A model generated the notes under the pieces. The model made no database searches, was not told the origin of the DNA, and saw only the letters and a list, made by a program, of their open reading frames with translations. A stretch of DNA of 64,000 nt from Clostridiales bacterium. Its GTDB lineage: Bacteria > Bacillota > Clostridia > Lachnospirales > Lachnospiraceae. The position numbers and the translations under genes are program-made. This document shows positions 26,373 through 36,170 of this stretch, piece after piece. The number at the start of each line of letters is the position of its first letter. Within the stretch, counting starts at the first letter, position 1. The stretch lies in contig JAGZHZ010000013.1 of the NCBI GenBank assembly GCA_018366495.1, positions 1-64,000 on the forward strand, written 5' to 3'.

Positions 26373-28805
26373 ATGAAAAGAAGTAACAAAAAAAGACTTC
26401 AGAAAGCTGCATCTGCTGCTATGGTAGTTGCAATGGCTGCATCTTCTATGTCTACTGCTTTTGCAGCAGATGCTTCTGCTGGAAACGCTTCCGCAGCAAA
26501 ATATAACGTGATTGAGACAGAATGGGGATTCAATAAAGTAGAACAGGACGGCGGAAAAACTTTAAGCTATTCCCCTGAATCAGGCGTTACTTTACTGGAA
26601 GATGATGGATTTGCTTTTAAGGATTTAAACAAAAATGGAACACTTGATACATATGAAGACTGGCGTCTGACTACAGAAGAAAGAGCAGCTGCACTGGCTG
26701 ATATGATGGTAGCTGACGGACGTGAAGGTATCGAATCCATCGCCGGCTTAATGCTTTACAGCGCTCACACTGCTGTACAGTCTGAGACTGTTTCCGGAAC
26801 AGAGATTGATTCTCGTGCGCGCACACAGGACGGAACAACTACAATGGATGCGATCACAGAAAACAAACTGCGCCATGTTCTTGTTACTTCCATCGCAAGC
26901 CCTGAAGTCGGCGCTAAATGGAGCAACAACCTGCAGTCTATCGTAGAAGGTATGGATTATGGTATCCCTTGCAACAACAGTTCTGACCCTCGTCATACTG
27001 CAAAAGCAGACTCTACCGAACAGTACGTTGCAGGCGAATCAGGAACAATCTCTCAGTGGCCTGGAACAGTAGGTCTTGCTGCTACTTATGATCCTGAAAT
27101 CGTAAAACAGTATGGTAATATTGTAGGTATTGAATATCGTGCACTCGGTATCGGAACAGCTCTGTCTCCACAGATCGACCTTGCTTCCGAGCCAAGATGG
27201 AGCCGTGTAAACGGAACATTCGGTGACAACGTAAAACTGACAGTAGATCTGTCCAGAGCCGTTGTAGACGGATATCAGTCCACTTATGACGAAGAAGGAA
27301 ATGACCTCGGATGGGGTTCTGAATCTATCGTGGCAATGATCAAACACTGGCCAAGCGGCGGTCCTGAAGAAGGCGGACGTGACGGTCACTATGGATTTGG
27401 TAAATATGCCGTATATCCAGGAAATGACTTTGAAACACAGCTTAAAAACTTTACAGAAGGCGCTTTAAATCTGGACGGCGCTACAGAAATGGCAGCTGCA
27501 GTTATGCCATACTACACCATCAGCCATGGACAGGATCCGACTGGCGAAGATGTAGGTAACGGTTTCAGCAATTATATGATCAATGAATTACTCCGCGGTG
27601 AGTACAACTTTGACGGTGTTGCTTGTACAGACTGGATGATCACAGCAGACGCTGATAACGACGCTGTATTCCAGGGCAAGTGCTGGGGTGTTGAAGATAT
27701 CTCCGTTGCAGAACGTCATTATAAATGTCTGATGGCTGGTATGGACCAGTTCGGAGGAAACAACGTAATCGGACCTGTTATGGAAGCTTACGACTTAATG
27801 GTTGAGCGTCAGGGACAGACATTCGCAGATGAAAGATTTGCTGAATCTGCAAGAAGAATCCTTACAAATATCTTCAATTTAGGATTATTTGAAGATCCAT
27901 ATCTGGATGTAGATGAAACAGTTGCTACTGTTGGAAATCCTGAATTTATGAAAGCCGGATATGAAGCACAGCTGAAATCCGTTGTCATGGTTAAGAATAA
28001 AAACAATGTCATCGCTCCATACGATGAATCTGCTGAGAAGAAGACTGTTTATGTTCCAAGTTACACATCTGTTTCTACAGATGAAGAGACAATGGTAGTT
28101 ACAACTGTTGAAAAACCAAGTATTCAGGTACAGGCTCTGTCCAAATACTTCAATGTGACTACAAACCCAGAAGAGGCAGATCTGGCTATTATCGGAATGG
28201 ACAGCCCATCTACAGGTTCCGGATACAGCACAGAAGATCTGGAAGCCGGCGGAAACGGATATGTTCCGATCTCCCTGCAGTACAGCGATTACACAGCTGA
28301 CACAGCAAGAGAAACAGCTATCGCAAACGACCCTGGAAAGACATTCATCGATTCTGAGACAGGAGAAATGGTTTACACAGATACTGTTGAAAACCGTTCT
28401 TACAAAGGAAAAACAGTAAGCGCTTCCAATGCATATATGCTTGATACTCTGAAAGAAACAAAAGAAGCAATGGGTGATAAACCAGTTATCGTTTACATGA
28501 GAGAAAACAAACCTGTAGTATTCTCAGAAGTAGAGCCTCTGGCTGACGCTATCGTTATCGGATACGGCATCAGCGATCAGGCAGCTGTAGAAATTATTGC
28601 AGGCGCAACAGAACCATCCGGATTACTTCCAATGCAGGAGCCAGCTAACATGGAAACAGTAGAAGCTCAGTGCGAAGACGTTCCTATGGATATGGAATGC
28701 TATGTTGACTCTGAAGGTCACACATATGATATTGCATTTGGTATGAACTGGTCTGGTGTAATCAACGACGAACGTGTAGCTACTTATGGACCAGATGCTC
28801 AGTAA
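26373..28805 (+). CDS. Secreted GH3 family glycosidase
   Basis: An 810-residue exported enzyme with a signal peptide ending STAFAA. Near residue 87 an EF-hand-like calcium loop occurs (DLNKNGTLDTYEDW). The canonical GH3 order follows: N-terminal barrel (about 100-470) with SPQIDLASEPRWSR, IKHWPSGGPEEGGRDGH and the nucleophile Asp in CTDWMI, then the C-terminal alpha/beta sandwich (about 520-760). Codons are strikingly regular and highly biased, as in abundantly expressed genes. GGAGG lies eight bases before the ATG. Substrate is probably a beta-linked gluco-oligosaccharide or glycoside. It stands alone between module 3 and a strong terminator. Confidence 0.9.
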   Translation: MKRSNKKRLQKAASAAMVVAMAASSMSTAFAADASAGNASAAKYNVIETEWGFNKVEQDGGKTLSYSPESGVTLLEDDGFAFKDLNKNGTLDTYEDWRLTTEERAAALADMMVADGREGIESIAGLMLYSAHTAVQSETVSGTEIDSRARTQDGTTTMDAITENKLRHVLVTSIASPEVGAKWSNNLQSIVEGMDYGIPCNNSSDPRHTAKADSTEQYVAGESGTISQWPGTVGLAATYDPEIVKQYGNIVGIEYRALGIGTALSPQIDLASEPRWSRVNGTFGDNVKLTVDLSRAVVDGYQSTYDEEGNDLGWGSESIVAMIKHWPSGGPEEGGRDGHYGFGKYAVYPGNDFETQLKNFTEGALNLDGATEMAAAVMPYYTISHGQDPTGEDVGNGFSNYMINELLRGEYNFDGVACTDWMITADADNDAVFQGKCWGVEDISVAERHYKCLMAGMDQFGGNNVIGPVMEAYDLMVERQGQTFADERFAESARRILTNIFNLGLFEDPYLDVDETVATVGNPEFMKAGYEAQLKSVVMVKNKNNVIAPYDESAEKKTVYVPSYTSVSTDEETMVVTTVEKPSIQVQALSKYFNVTTNPEEADLAIIGMDSPSTGSGYSTEDLEAGGNGYVPISLQYSDYTADTARETAIANDPGKTFIDSETGEMVYTDTVENRSYKGKTVSASNAYMLDTLKETKEAMGDKPVIVYMRENKPVVFSEVEPLADAIVIGYGISDQAAVEIIAGATEPSGLLPMQEPANMETVEAQCEDVPMDMECYVDSEGHTYDIAFGMNWSGVINDERVATYGPDAQ

Positions 28806-28839
28806 TCTATCTGACAGGAAATAAAATAAAATAAACATT

Positions 28840-28889
28840 AAAGAAGCTGCTGAAGACGTAGAGCTATCTACGAAAACAGCAGCTTCTTT
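28840..28889 (+). terminator. Terminator of the secreted GH3 gene
   Basis: A 13-bp perfect stem (28840-28852 with 28877-28889, AAAGAAGCTGCTG arms) is followed by a long T-run. It can also serve the convergent gene ending at 28891. Confidence 0.9.
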
Positions 28890-28890
28890 T

Positions 28891-29379
28891 TTATTTTTTT
28901 GTTCCATACAGCCTTTCATACAAAGCTGCAAATTCTTCGTCACACAGATCTAATTCTTTTTCCATTCGATAAGGCACGCCATCTTTCACTCCCTCACAAA
29001 CCCTGCACGGTCCGTCCATATAATATCCTTCATAATGATAATCCGATGGCTTTGCATTGCAGATATATTCTGCCAATGCGTCTGCAGCTTCCTTGCTTTT
29101 CTTGTCCATCCTCCCTCCAATGGAAGGCCCGGTCGCTTCGCTGTAAACAGTCAGCCAGATATTCTCTCCTGTTTTGGATGTCACTTTAATGCTGTATTCA
29201 TATTGTTTTTCTACATTTTGAGTCAAATACAAAGGTTCCCCGAATAAGGTCATCAGCTTTCCCAGAACCAGCACTTGTCTGTCAAAATACTCTGAATCCG
29301 AAAAATCTTCATAAATCCCGCAAATTTTGCTCCGCTCAAAAGTATACTGTTCTTTTTCTGCTTCAAATGTAAATTCCAT
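28891..29379 (-). CDS. Hypothetical protein at the end of an ABC operon
   Basis: A 162-residue soluble protein with no signal or membrane segment and a loop rich in Tyr, Cys and Gly (YHYEGYYMDGPCRVCEG). I do not recognise the family. AGGAG precedes the ATG. It follows the ABC ATPase gene by 35 bases in the same direction and ends at the shared terminator, so it is probably the last gene of the operon starting with the OmpR-type regulator at 35398. Confidence 0.7.
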   Translation of the reverse strand: MEFTFEAEKEQYTFERSKICGIYEDFSDSEYFDRQVLVLGKLMTLFGEPLYLTQNVEKQYEYSIKVTSKTGENIWLTVYSEATGPSIGGRMDKKSKEAADALAEYICNAKPSDYHYEGYYMDGPCRVCEGVKDGVPYRMEKELDLCDEEFAALYERLYGTKK

Positions 29380-29414
29380 TTTATCCGTCTCCTATTGTCT
29401 GTTTCTTTTTACAT

Positions 29415-30065
29415 TTATCTGTTCTGTTTTTTCAGATTTCCTGCATCCATCTCATAGACCTCATCGCATAAAACCTTGATATCTTCTGCGTTATGACTTG
29501 CCAGAATCATAGTCTTTCCTTCTTTTTTCAAATCTTTCAAGAGTCTTCGGATCTCTTCCACTCCTCTGTGATCTAGTCCGTTAAATGGTTCATCCAGTAC
29601 TAAAAATTCCGGGTTCTCCATGATTGCCTGCGCAATGCCAAGTCTCTGCCGCATTCCAAGAGAATATTTAGAAACCTGCTTTTTCATATCCGGATCCAGC
29701 CCTACTTTTCTCATCGCTTCTTCTATACCTGTGCGGTCAATCTTTTTTCTCAAATCAGCTAAAATCTCCAGATTTTTTCTGCCTGTCAATCCAGATAAAA
29801 ATCCTGGTGTCTCAATGATTACCCCCAGACTTTCCGGAAAATCAATTTCTTTTCCGATCTCCTTTCCACCCACCCAGATTCTTCCGGATGTGGCAGGCAG
29901 AAGACCACAGATACACTTCATAAATACTGTTTTTCCTGATCCGTTATTTCCCACAATCCCGTAGATTTTGCCTCTCTCAAGCTGTACAGACACCTCTTTG
30001 AGCGCCCATTCCTCTCCGAATTTTCTGCTGACCTGATCCAGCCGCACATATATTTCACCCTTCAT
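29415..30065 (-). CDS. ABC transporter ATP-binding protein
   Basis: A 216-residue ATPase: Walker A GNNGSGKT, signature YSLGMRQRLGIAQA, Walker B FLVLDEPFNGLD and the switch His in ASHNAED. It resembles the ATPases of ABC-2 type exporters. The ATG at 30065 has AAAGGA eight bases upstream; a TTG six bases earlier is possible but less likely. With the two membrane proteins encoded upstream it should form an exporter or stress-response pump controlled by the two-component system at the head of the operon. The short length lacks the C-terminal extension of lantibiotic-immunity ATPases. Confidence 0.9.
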   Translation of the reverse strand: MKGEIYVRLDQVSRKFGEEWALKEVSVQLERGKIYGIVGNNGSGKTVFMKCICGLLPATSGRIWVGGKEIGKEIDFPESLGVIIETPGFLSGLTGRKNLEILADLRKKIDRTGIEEAMRKVGLDPDMKKQVSKYSLGMRQRLGIAQAIMENPEFLVLDEPFNGLDHRGVEEIRRLLKDLKKEGKTMILASHNAEDIKVLCDEVYEMDAGNLKKQNR

Positions 30066-30134
30066 GGTCAAAATCCTTTCTATTTTCTCTGAACCCCCGC
30101 TCTTTATCTAACAGCAGACGATTTCTGTTTTTTC

Positions 30135-30857
30135 TTAACTGATCTCTCTCAGATCCTTTTTCAGCAGTTCTCCGTGAATTCCTGTCACTGCCACAAATAC
30201 GGTCAGTACAATCATCCAGCCGATCCATCCATTTTCCGTAATCCATACCCCCGGAGACAGCCATGGAAGCTGTTCAAAATATCGCTCCTGAAGCAGAATT
30301 AAAAAATAATAGCATACAAGTGGAATTCCCATTGTCAGATAAAGCGATCGTGTCAAAATCGCACATATTCCCCCCAGATTTGCAAATGCTGCACTGATCA
30401 GAACTGCCCTCAGCCACATACCGCATACCGCAATCCCTTCCTGAAAGCCGCCATCCGGGATGACTGCCGAAAGAATTTCTCTCCCTGCTGCTATCCGCAG
30501 TACTGCAGTTATCCCGAAAGCTGCTGCAAAAATCATACCTGTATGGCATAAAATATGACTCACGCGTTCTCTTTGGTATCGCTTTCGGTCTTCTCTTGTG
30601 ATATACATTTTTAAAAATCCACTTTGTTTTTCACGCAGATACAAATCTGCCCCTGAAAAGGATGCCGCGACTGGGAGCAAAAATATCATGCTTCTGGAAG
30701 AAAATCCATCTGAGACCATCTGCCATATCGTCCCCTCCTGCCAGCTCTGCATATCTCCGTCATTTGCCGCTTTTCCAGCCAATATTCCAATCAGTACAGC
30801 AGCAATTCCGATCCACACTGTCTTCTCTGAAAAAATTCTTTTTATTTGCCTTCTCAT
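30135..30857 (-). CDS. ABC-2 type membrane permease (second)
   Basis: A 240-residue protein with about six hydrophobic helices, including WIGIAAVLIGILAG near the N-terminus and WMIVLTVFVAVTGI near the C-terminus. The outer loop after the first helix and the later arrangement fit ABC-2 type permeases. The start is at MRRQIKRIF with AAGGGAAAAG upstream; the frame is open further but that stretch lies inside the preceding gene. It pairs with the permease at 30884 and the ATPase at 29415. Confidence 0.75.
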   Translation of the reverse strand: MRRQIKRIFSEKTVWIGIAAVLIGILAGKAANDGDMQSWQEGTIWQMVSDGFSSRSMIFLLPVAASFSGADLYLREKQSGFLKMYITREDRKRYQRERVSHILCHTGMIFAAAFGITAVLRIAAGREILSAVIPDGGFQEGIAVCGMWLRAVLISAAFANLGGICAILTRSLYLTMGIPLVCYYFLILLQERYFEQLPWLSPGVWITENGWIGWMIVLTVFVAVTGIHGELLKKDLREIS

Positions 30858-30883
30858 CGCTTTTCCCTTCTTACTCCCTGTCT

Positions 30884-31771
30884 TTAGATGACTCTGCTTT
30901 TTGAGAGCGGATATCGTTTTAAGACTCGAAATGACAAAAATGCCAGAATACACAAGATAAGAAAAAATACCATGCACGACTGTCCCACAGTCGGCAGATG
31001 ATCGTACCCAAAATTGTGTCTTCCATAGACCGCATGGTTTAGCGGACTGATCCATCCTGTCGCTGTACGCACTTTATACATTTCAAACGGCTCCAGTCCC
31101 ATCATCTTTCCCAAGATTTCAGGGTCCATCAAAAATCCATACAGACTGTAGCACAACCCTGCCAGAATACCTGCTTTTTTCCCAAATGCCATATTGCAGA
31201 GCAATACCAGAAATCCCATCGTCAGCGCATATCCAAACAACAGCATAATCACCTGAATGGCACATCCATACGGCTGAATACTTTCCATCACCCGCACAGT
31301 GGACGGAATCTGCATCTCTCTCCCCATCTCAGAATATCCCAGCAATGCAGCCGTTTTACTCCACATATTTCCAATAAAACTGTCTTTGGCACATAAAACG
31401 CAGGTGACAATCATCATAAATCCCATGTAGATTCCCGTCACAGAAATGATATAAATCAGCTGCGCTGTAAGCCATCTCTTCTTTGTCGTTCTGATCAGGT
31501 AAAACATAGAAGCATCACTTAATTTCGGCAAATCAGAAAAAATTAAAAGCAAAAGAAGCGCTGAGCAGAGCACTGCCGTCGTATCTCCGAAAGTCCAGAT
31601 AAATGGCTCTGCCGCCTGCATCGGTGTCTGAAAATACGTCACAATTCTCATCACTTTTTCACTCAGCAGAAAGCTTAAAACAATTCCGAGCAGAAAGGTC
31701 AGAATCACTTTTGGATTGCGGAAAAATCCAAGAAAATTAAATTTTACAACTGCAAAAATTTGTCTTATCAT
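30884..31771 (-). CDS. ABC-2 type membrane permease (first)
   Basis: A 295-residue membrane protein with about six helices: VILTFLLGIVLSFLL, a central set including FMMIVTCVLC, and FFLILCILAFLSFRVL at the end. The likely start is MIRQIFAVVKF, 22 bases after the lipoprotein stop; its ribosome binding site is weak, so coupling to the upstream gene is likely. The family is inferred from topology and gene order rather than from a sharp motif. Confidence 0.75.
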   Translation of the reverse strand: MIRQIFAVVKFNFLGFFRNPKVILTFLLGIVLSFLLSEKVMRIVTYFQTPMQAAEPFIWTFGDTTAVLCSALLLLLIFSDLPKLSDASMFYLIRTTKKRWLTAQLIYIISVTGIYMGFMMIVTCVLCAKDSFIGNMWSKTAALLGYSEMGREMQIPSTVRVMESIQPYGCAIQVIMLLFGYALTMGFLVLLCNMAFGKKAGILAGLCYSLYGFLMDPEILGKMMGLEPFEMYKVRTATGWISPLNHAVYGRHNFGYDHLPTVGQSCMVFFLILCILAFLSFRVLKRYPLSKSRVI

Positions 31772-31793
31772 AGCCGTATCACCACACCATAAA

Positions 31794-33146
31794 TCAGTAT
31801 CCCAGACTTCTCTTGATAATCGTTCCATCGATCGCATTGATCGTCATCTTGCTGTAATATTCCAATCCTGTCTCATACTCGTACGTCTCATTCTCCCAGA
31901 CCGTTGTGTTCTGCTCTCTTCCATAAAAATCCCATACCGGAACAAGCAATCCTTGGCCATCACCGCTGAGCGGATCGTAAATTCTGGCATACCCAAGCGT
32001 CACTTTTTCAATCTGCAGCTTTTTCTTAATATATCCATCATCTCTCATATTTGCATTCTGAATCTGAATCATCTCTTCAAAGATCGCAGCAATCTCAGAA
32101 AATGGTTTTAACTTTACATTTTCTACAGTGCACTCTCCCACATCATATAAATTATAACAGTGTACCTGCTGCACCCCGTCTTTATTCACAACGATTTCCA
32201 GATTTTCATATGACCATGGAACCGTGACATCGTCGTCCATGCTTGCATAGCCTCCGCCCATATCATCGTCATATGTCACAGGAAATCCATTTATTTCTCT
32301 TGTATAACAGATTTTCCATCCGCTGTCCAGGATTGTGGTCTCTTCCGTTTCATCTGATCCATTATCTAATCTCACGTTTAAAATCTGTTCTCTTGCTTTC
32401 ATGTCTTCCAGACCAAGCGCTGCAACTTTTTCATCCGCCATCTTCTTTGCCTCATCGGCTGTAATCCCAGCCATTTCCTCAATCATTTCTTTTGTTGTAT
32501 TCTCCGGCAATTCTCTGGTCTCATTTACATTTGTCCACATATACGGATGACGGCCGTAACCGGCAGGACCATTTTCATCAATCTGCTGCACTTCCATGAC
32601 AATCGGCATGGCTAATTCTGTTTTTAAAAAAAGCAAAAATTTTTGTCCATCCCTCTCAAAAACTCCCATGAAACGCTGATTTTCCATCTCAGTTGGAACT
32701 TTTGGAATCACAAGTTCTTTTTCGCCGAATTGTTCGTAACGATCGATATCATATACGCCATCGGCGCCGACAAATGTTTCTGTGAACGTATCCACAAGCG
32801 TCTGATCAAACGGTTTTTGTGACACCTGATATACATTTACAGAAGAGACATCTGGAACATCCACCTGTGCGCTGCAGACCACTTCAAAATTTCCGTCTGC
32901 TGATGTAATCGTACTTTCATACCGTTCAGGAACGCCAAGATTTTTTCTCAGCTCATTTTCATCAGTCTCCTGATTGACCGGTTCCTCTGCGGTATCCTCC
33001 CCGTTTTTCTGTTCGGTATCCTGTTCATACTGTGCAATGCTGTCCTTCCCTTTTTCTCTTACAATCTGTTGATCTGGCGTTTTCTGACACCCTGTGAGAC
33101 ACCATGCAGTCAAAATCAGACATAAAAACACTCTTCTTTTTTTCAT
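31794..33146 (-). CDS. Large lipoprotein in an ABC/two-component operon
   Basis: About 450 residues with signal MKKRRVFLCLILTAWCLTGC and lipobox LTGC. A low-complexity acidic and Gln-rich linker (residues about 25-60) precedes a folded domain that I cannot assign; it contains GYARIYDP and a C-terminal strand typical of large DUF lipoproteins next to ABC-2 pumps in Lachnospiraceae. ATG at 33146 and GTG at 33155 are both possible. Its place between kinase and permeases suggests ligand capture or sensing at the cell surface. Confidence 0.75.
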   Translation of the reverse strand: MKKRRVFLCLILTAWCLTGCQKTPDQQIVREKGKDSIAQYEQDTEQKNGEDTAEEPVNQETDENELRKNLGVPERYESTITSADGNFEVVCSAQVDVPDVSSVNVYQVSQKPFDQTLVDTFTETFVGADGVYDIDRYEQFGEKELVIPKVPTEMENQRFMGVFERDGQKFLLFLKTELAMPIVMEVQQIDENGPAGYGRHPYMWTNVNETRELPENTTKEMIEEMAGITADEAKKMADEKVAALGLEDMKAREQILNVRLDNGSDETEETTILDSGWKICYTREINGFPVTYDDDMGGGYASMDDDVTVPWSYENLEIVVNKDGVQQVHCYNLYDVGECTVENVKLKPFSEIAAIFEEMIQIQNANMRDDGYIKKKLQIEKVTLGYARIYDPLSGDGQGLLVPVWDFYGREQNTTVWENETYEYETGLEYYSKMTINAIDGTIIKRSLGY

Positions 33147-33293
33147 AATTTTCACCCAGCCCTATTCCTTTCTGTTTCAGGAGGAGCGCCATCTCTCCTT
33201 TTTTAATATTCATCCTTTGTTTCGGCTGAAAATTTCGTTCTTCTTTCTGTATCATACTGCTTTTTGTTTTATCAAGTCTCCAACAGATTGTAA

Positions 33294-34733
33294 TCAATTT
33301 GTAAATTTTTCTCCGTCGTTTCTCTTTTTTCCTTTCTCCTCAAACACAAGCGTCACGGTGCTGCCCTTTCCTTCCTCGCTTTCAATCTCGATTCTGGCAT
33401 GATGTAATTTTGCAATCTGCTCACACAGGGCAAGTCCAAGGCCGGCTCCGCCTTCTTTTCTTGATCTCGACCGGTCCGCCATATAAAATGCTTCTGTCAA
33501 TTTTCCGATTTCTTCCTTCGCAATACCAATTCCAAAATCCTGCACCCAGATTTTATTTTTTTCTGCTCCCAATAAAATGGATGATCCCTCCTCAGAGGCA
33601 CGATACGCATTTTCCATACAGTTGATCAGAAACGTAATCAGAAGATCTTTTTCCCCTGTGATCCATATTTTTTCCATTCCCTTTCTGATTTTTATCTCAA
33701 TTTTTTTCTGTTTCGGCTGCGCTTGAAAAATCTCTTTTGCCTCCCCAAGAAGCTGCTCTGCATCATAAGTCTCAAATATCAGCGTGCCTTCCGCATGGTA
33801 CAGTCCTGTCAGTTCCAGCATCTTCTGAGACAGTCTGGAAAGGCGTTTGCTCTCTGATTCTATATACTGCAAAGCTTTTACTCTTCTTTCTTCAGAAATA
33901 CGCACCCGCAAAAGGGTCTCCGCATATCCCTGAATTGCAGTCATCGGCGTCCTGAGTTCATGGGCAAGGCTCCCCATCATCTGTCTTTGCGATTCATTTA
34001 AATCAGACAGCTCTTTGATATGATCCTGCACTTTTTCTGCCATTTTATTAAAACTTTCCGATACTTCTCCTATCTCATCCTTTGCACAGATTTTTGCACG
34101 CTCTTCATACTTTCCAGCTGAAATAATATTGGCTGTTCTTTTCAGATCATAAAATGGCTTTAGAATTCTTTTTACAATCCCATACAGCGCGGCATTCATC
34201 ACCAGAATCAAAATTCCAGACAAAAGAATACCTTGAAGAAATAAATCTCTCAGGCGACTGTAGATTTCTGTCAGATCCTGATACTGAAAAATCTGATATT
34301 TCTCTCCCTGATACTCGACACTTCGCTCCATCAGAAGAAGATTTGTTTTTCCCGCTTTTGTCTGCACATATAAAATATGGGGCATATCTGGAACTTCTTT
34401 TATGTCTGAATCCCAGAATAATTCTGTTGAAAATTCATACGGTGTCATATTCCACACTTCTTTTTCTCCCTGATACAGGGCAGTGCGTATCTCAAAAAAT
34501 TCACGGAAACAACTGATGAACACAGGTGTATTCATCTGCATCTCCATCCGTCCCGCCTTTTTTAGGAGTTCATCCATCTGCCGATAAGAATGTTCCAGCT
34601 TTTCTCCCTCCAGCTTTACTTTATTTTCCATCATCGTCTGATTGCTCTGAAATAACAGATACCATAAAATAATCTGCGAAAAAAGAAGCAGCGATACGGT
34701 CGCTGCCACTGAAATCTTTGTCACTAATTTCAT
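33294..34733 (-). CDS. Sensor histidine kinase, OmpR-system type
   Basis: A 479-residue kinase: helix near residues 10-30, an outer domain of about 130 residues, a second helix (GILLSGILILVMNAALYG), HAMP, HisKA with MGSLAHELRTPMTAIQGY and a HATPase with NCMENAYRAS, VQDFGIGI and GGAGLGLALC. GGAGGGGG sits just before the start, and the upstream regulator stop is two bases away. A 147-base gap separates it from the lipoprotein; nothing else is seen there. Confidence 0.93.
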   Translation of the reverse strand: MKLVTKISVAATVSLLLFSQIILWYLLFQSNQTMMENKVKLEGEKLEHSYRQMDELLKKAGRMEMQMNTPVFISCFREFFEIRTALYQGEKEVWNMTPYEFSTELFWDSDIKEVPDMPHILYVQTKAGKTNLLLMERSVEYQGEKYQIFQYQDLTEIYSRLRDLFLQGILLSGILILVMNAALYGIVKRILKPFYDLKRTANIISAGKYEERAKICAKDEIGEVSESFNKMAEKVQDHIKELSDLNESQRQMMGSLAHELRTPMTAIQGYAETLLRVRISEERRVKALQYIESESKRLSRLSQKMLELTGLYHAEGTLIFETYDAEQLLGEAKEIFQAQPKQKKIEIKIRKGMEKIWITGEKDLLITFLINCMENAYRASEEGSSILLGAEKNKIWVQDFGIGIAKEEIGKLTEAFYMADRSRSRKEGGAGLGLALCEQIAKLHHARIEIESEEGKGSTVTLVFEEKGKKRNDGEKFTN

Positions 34734-34735
34734 AT

Positions 34736-35398
34736 TTATTCCCCCTCCAGTCGATATCCCACTTTCGGAATCGTCTTTATCACATCTCCAAAATCCAGTT
34801 TTTTCCTCAACTGTGCCACATGAACATCCACTGTGCGTGTTTCTCCTTCAAACTCAACGCCCCACAGTCCTTTTAAAATCTGTTCTCTGCTCAGGGCGAT
34901 GTTTTTATATTTCACAAACATCATCAGACATTCAAATTCCATTGGTTTTAAAACCACTTCTTCTCCGTCTTTCAGGACAAGATGGCGTTCTGGATAAATC
35001 GTAACTCCATGAATCTGGATAGATTCCTCTTTTTTTACTGTCCGTTCCAGAACTTTTTCCATGCGCACCAGCAGCTCCAACATCTCAAACGGCTTTACAA
35101 TATAGTCGTCCGCACCACCTTTTAACCCCTTTACCTTGCTTGCAATATCACCCTTTGCTGTCAGAAAAATGACCGGAATATTCTGCCGCTGAAGAAAAGG
35201 AAGCAGTTCAAACCCGTCCATTCCAGGAAGCATCACATCCAAAAGTGCGATATCATACGCCCCATTTTGTTCCAGTTCAGCCGCCGCCTCATCTCCGCGA
35301 AAAAACGGAACCGTCTCATATCCTGCCACTTCCAGATTCATACAGATCAGATCTGAAATTGCTGCCTCATCCTCAATCACAAGTACTTTTCCTCTCAT
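34736..35398 (-). CDS. OmpR/PhoB-type response regulator
   Basis: A 220-residue regulator with receiver start VLVIEDEAAI, phosphoacceptor Asp in ALLDVMLPGMDGF, Lys in YIVKPFE, and a winged helix ending KTIPKVGYRLEGE. It heads the operon regulator, kinase, lipoprotein, two permeases, ATPase and hypothetical protein. Such sets usually respond to antimicrobial peptides or envelope stress, which is inference here. Confidence 0.93.
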   Translation of the reverse strand: MRGKVLVIEDEAAISDLICMNLEVAGYETVPFFRGDEAAAELEQNGAYDIALLDVMLPGMDGFELLPFLQRQNIPVIFLTAKGDIASKVKGLKGGADDYIVKPFEMLELLVRMEKVLERTVKKEESIQIHGVTIYPERHLVLKDGEEVVLKPMEFECLMMFVKYKNIALSREQILKGLWGVEFEGETRTVDVHVAQLRKKLDFGDVIKTIPKVGYRLEGE

Positions 35399-35450
35399 TT
35401 TCTATCCCTCTCTTCTATATCAGCTTGTCCTAGCAAATGTCAGAAACCTG

Positions 35451-36146
35451 TCAGCTCTTTGATATCTGCTTTTTCTTTTCGTAACACTGCGTTTCTCCCA
35501 GAAATGCTTCCGCTTTCTCTTTTAAAAACAAAACCAAATCTTCCAGGTCAAACACCTGCAGCTCCCCTTGTTCTGTCTTTGCTGCTCTCATAAAGCTTTC
35601 CAGTTTTGAAAATATCCAGTCTGCGCGCATCCTCCATTCCTTCGGTAAATCCGCCTCATATTTCCGCTCCAGATCCAATCTAAAGCGTTCGATCAGCACA
35701 TTGTTCATCTTTGTAAAGTCTCCGTAATAATACATATCAGAGAAGTATTCTTCTCTTGTCACATACAATCCCGTTTTATGGATTTTTGCTTTCACAATCT
35801 GACAGATCTTTTCCTCTTCCTCGCCTTTTTCATTTAAAAATGTCACAATCCTCGGCATATATTCCTGAAAAAAGCAGGAATCAATATAGAGATGATAATA
35901 AAATCCCCACCAGAAGGGTGTTTTCTTCATCCCCTCAGAAGCGCGCAGAAAATCAGAAAGTTCCGGATATCGCACACTGTTTCCTCCTGTCTTCGGGTCA
36001 CGAAAATGTGTCGTCTCTTTATTCTCCACTGCATCTGGAAGTAAATTTCCAATCAGAAATTTCTGTCTCCATTCCTCATCATATCTTTCTTTTCTCTGCG
36101 CAAGCCACAGCTTTGCCGCTGTTAAGTGAACAATATAGCCCGGCAT
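35451..36146 (-). CDS. Zinc-dependent phospholipase C-like protein
   Basis: A 231-residue protein with the pattern of the zinc-dependent phospholipase C superfamily as found in many Clostridia: His near the N-terminus (YIVHLTAAK), an Asp in NLLPDAVE, His in THFRDP and a HxxxD-type helix YYHLYIDSCF. No signal peptide is visible, so it may act in the cytoplasm and the true substrate is uncertain. It follows HelD by 24 bases and is likely co-transcribed. Confidence 0.65.
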   Translation of the reverse strand: MPGYIVHLTAAKLWLAQRKERYDEEWRQKFLIGNLLPDAVENKETTHFRDPKTGGNSVRYPELSDFLRASEGMKKTPFWWGFYYHLYIDSCFFQEYMPRIVTFLNEKGEEEEKICQIVKAKIHKTGLYVTREEYFSDMYYYGDFTKMNNVLIERFRLDLERKYEADLPKEWRMRADWIFSKLESFMRAAKTEQGELQVFDLEDLVLFLKEKAEAFLGETQCYEKKKQISKS

Positions 36147-36170
36147 ACCTCTTCTCCTCTTCTCCTTTTC

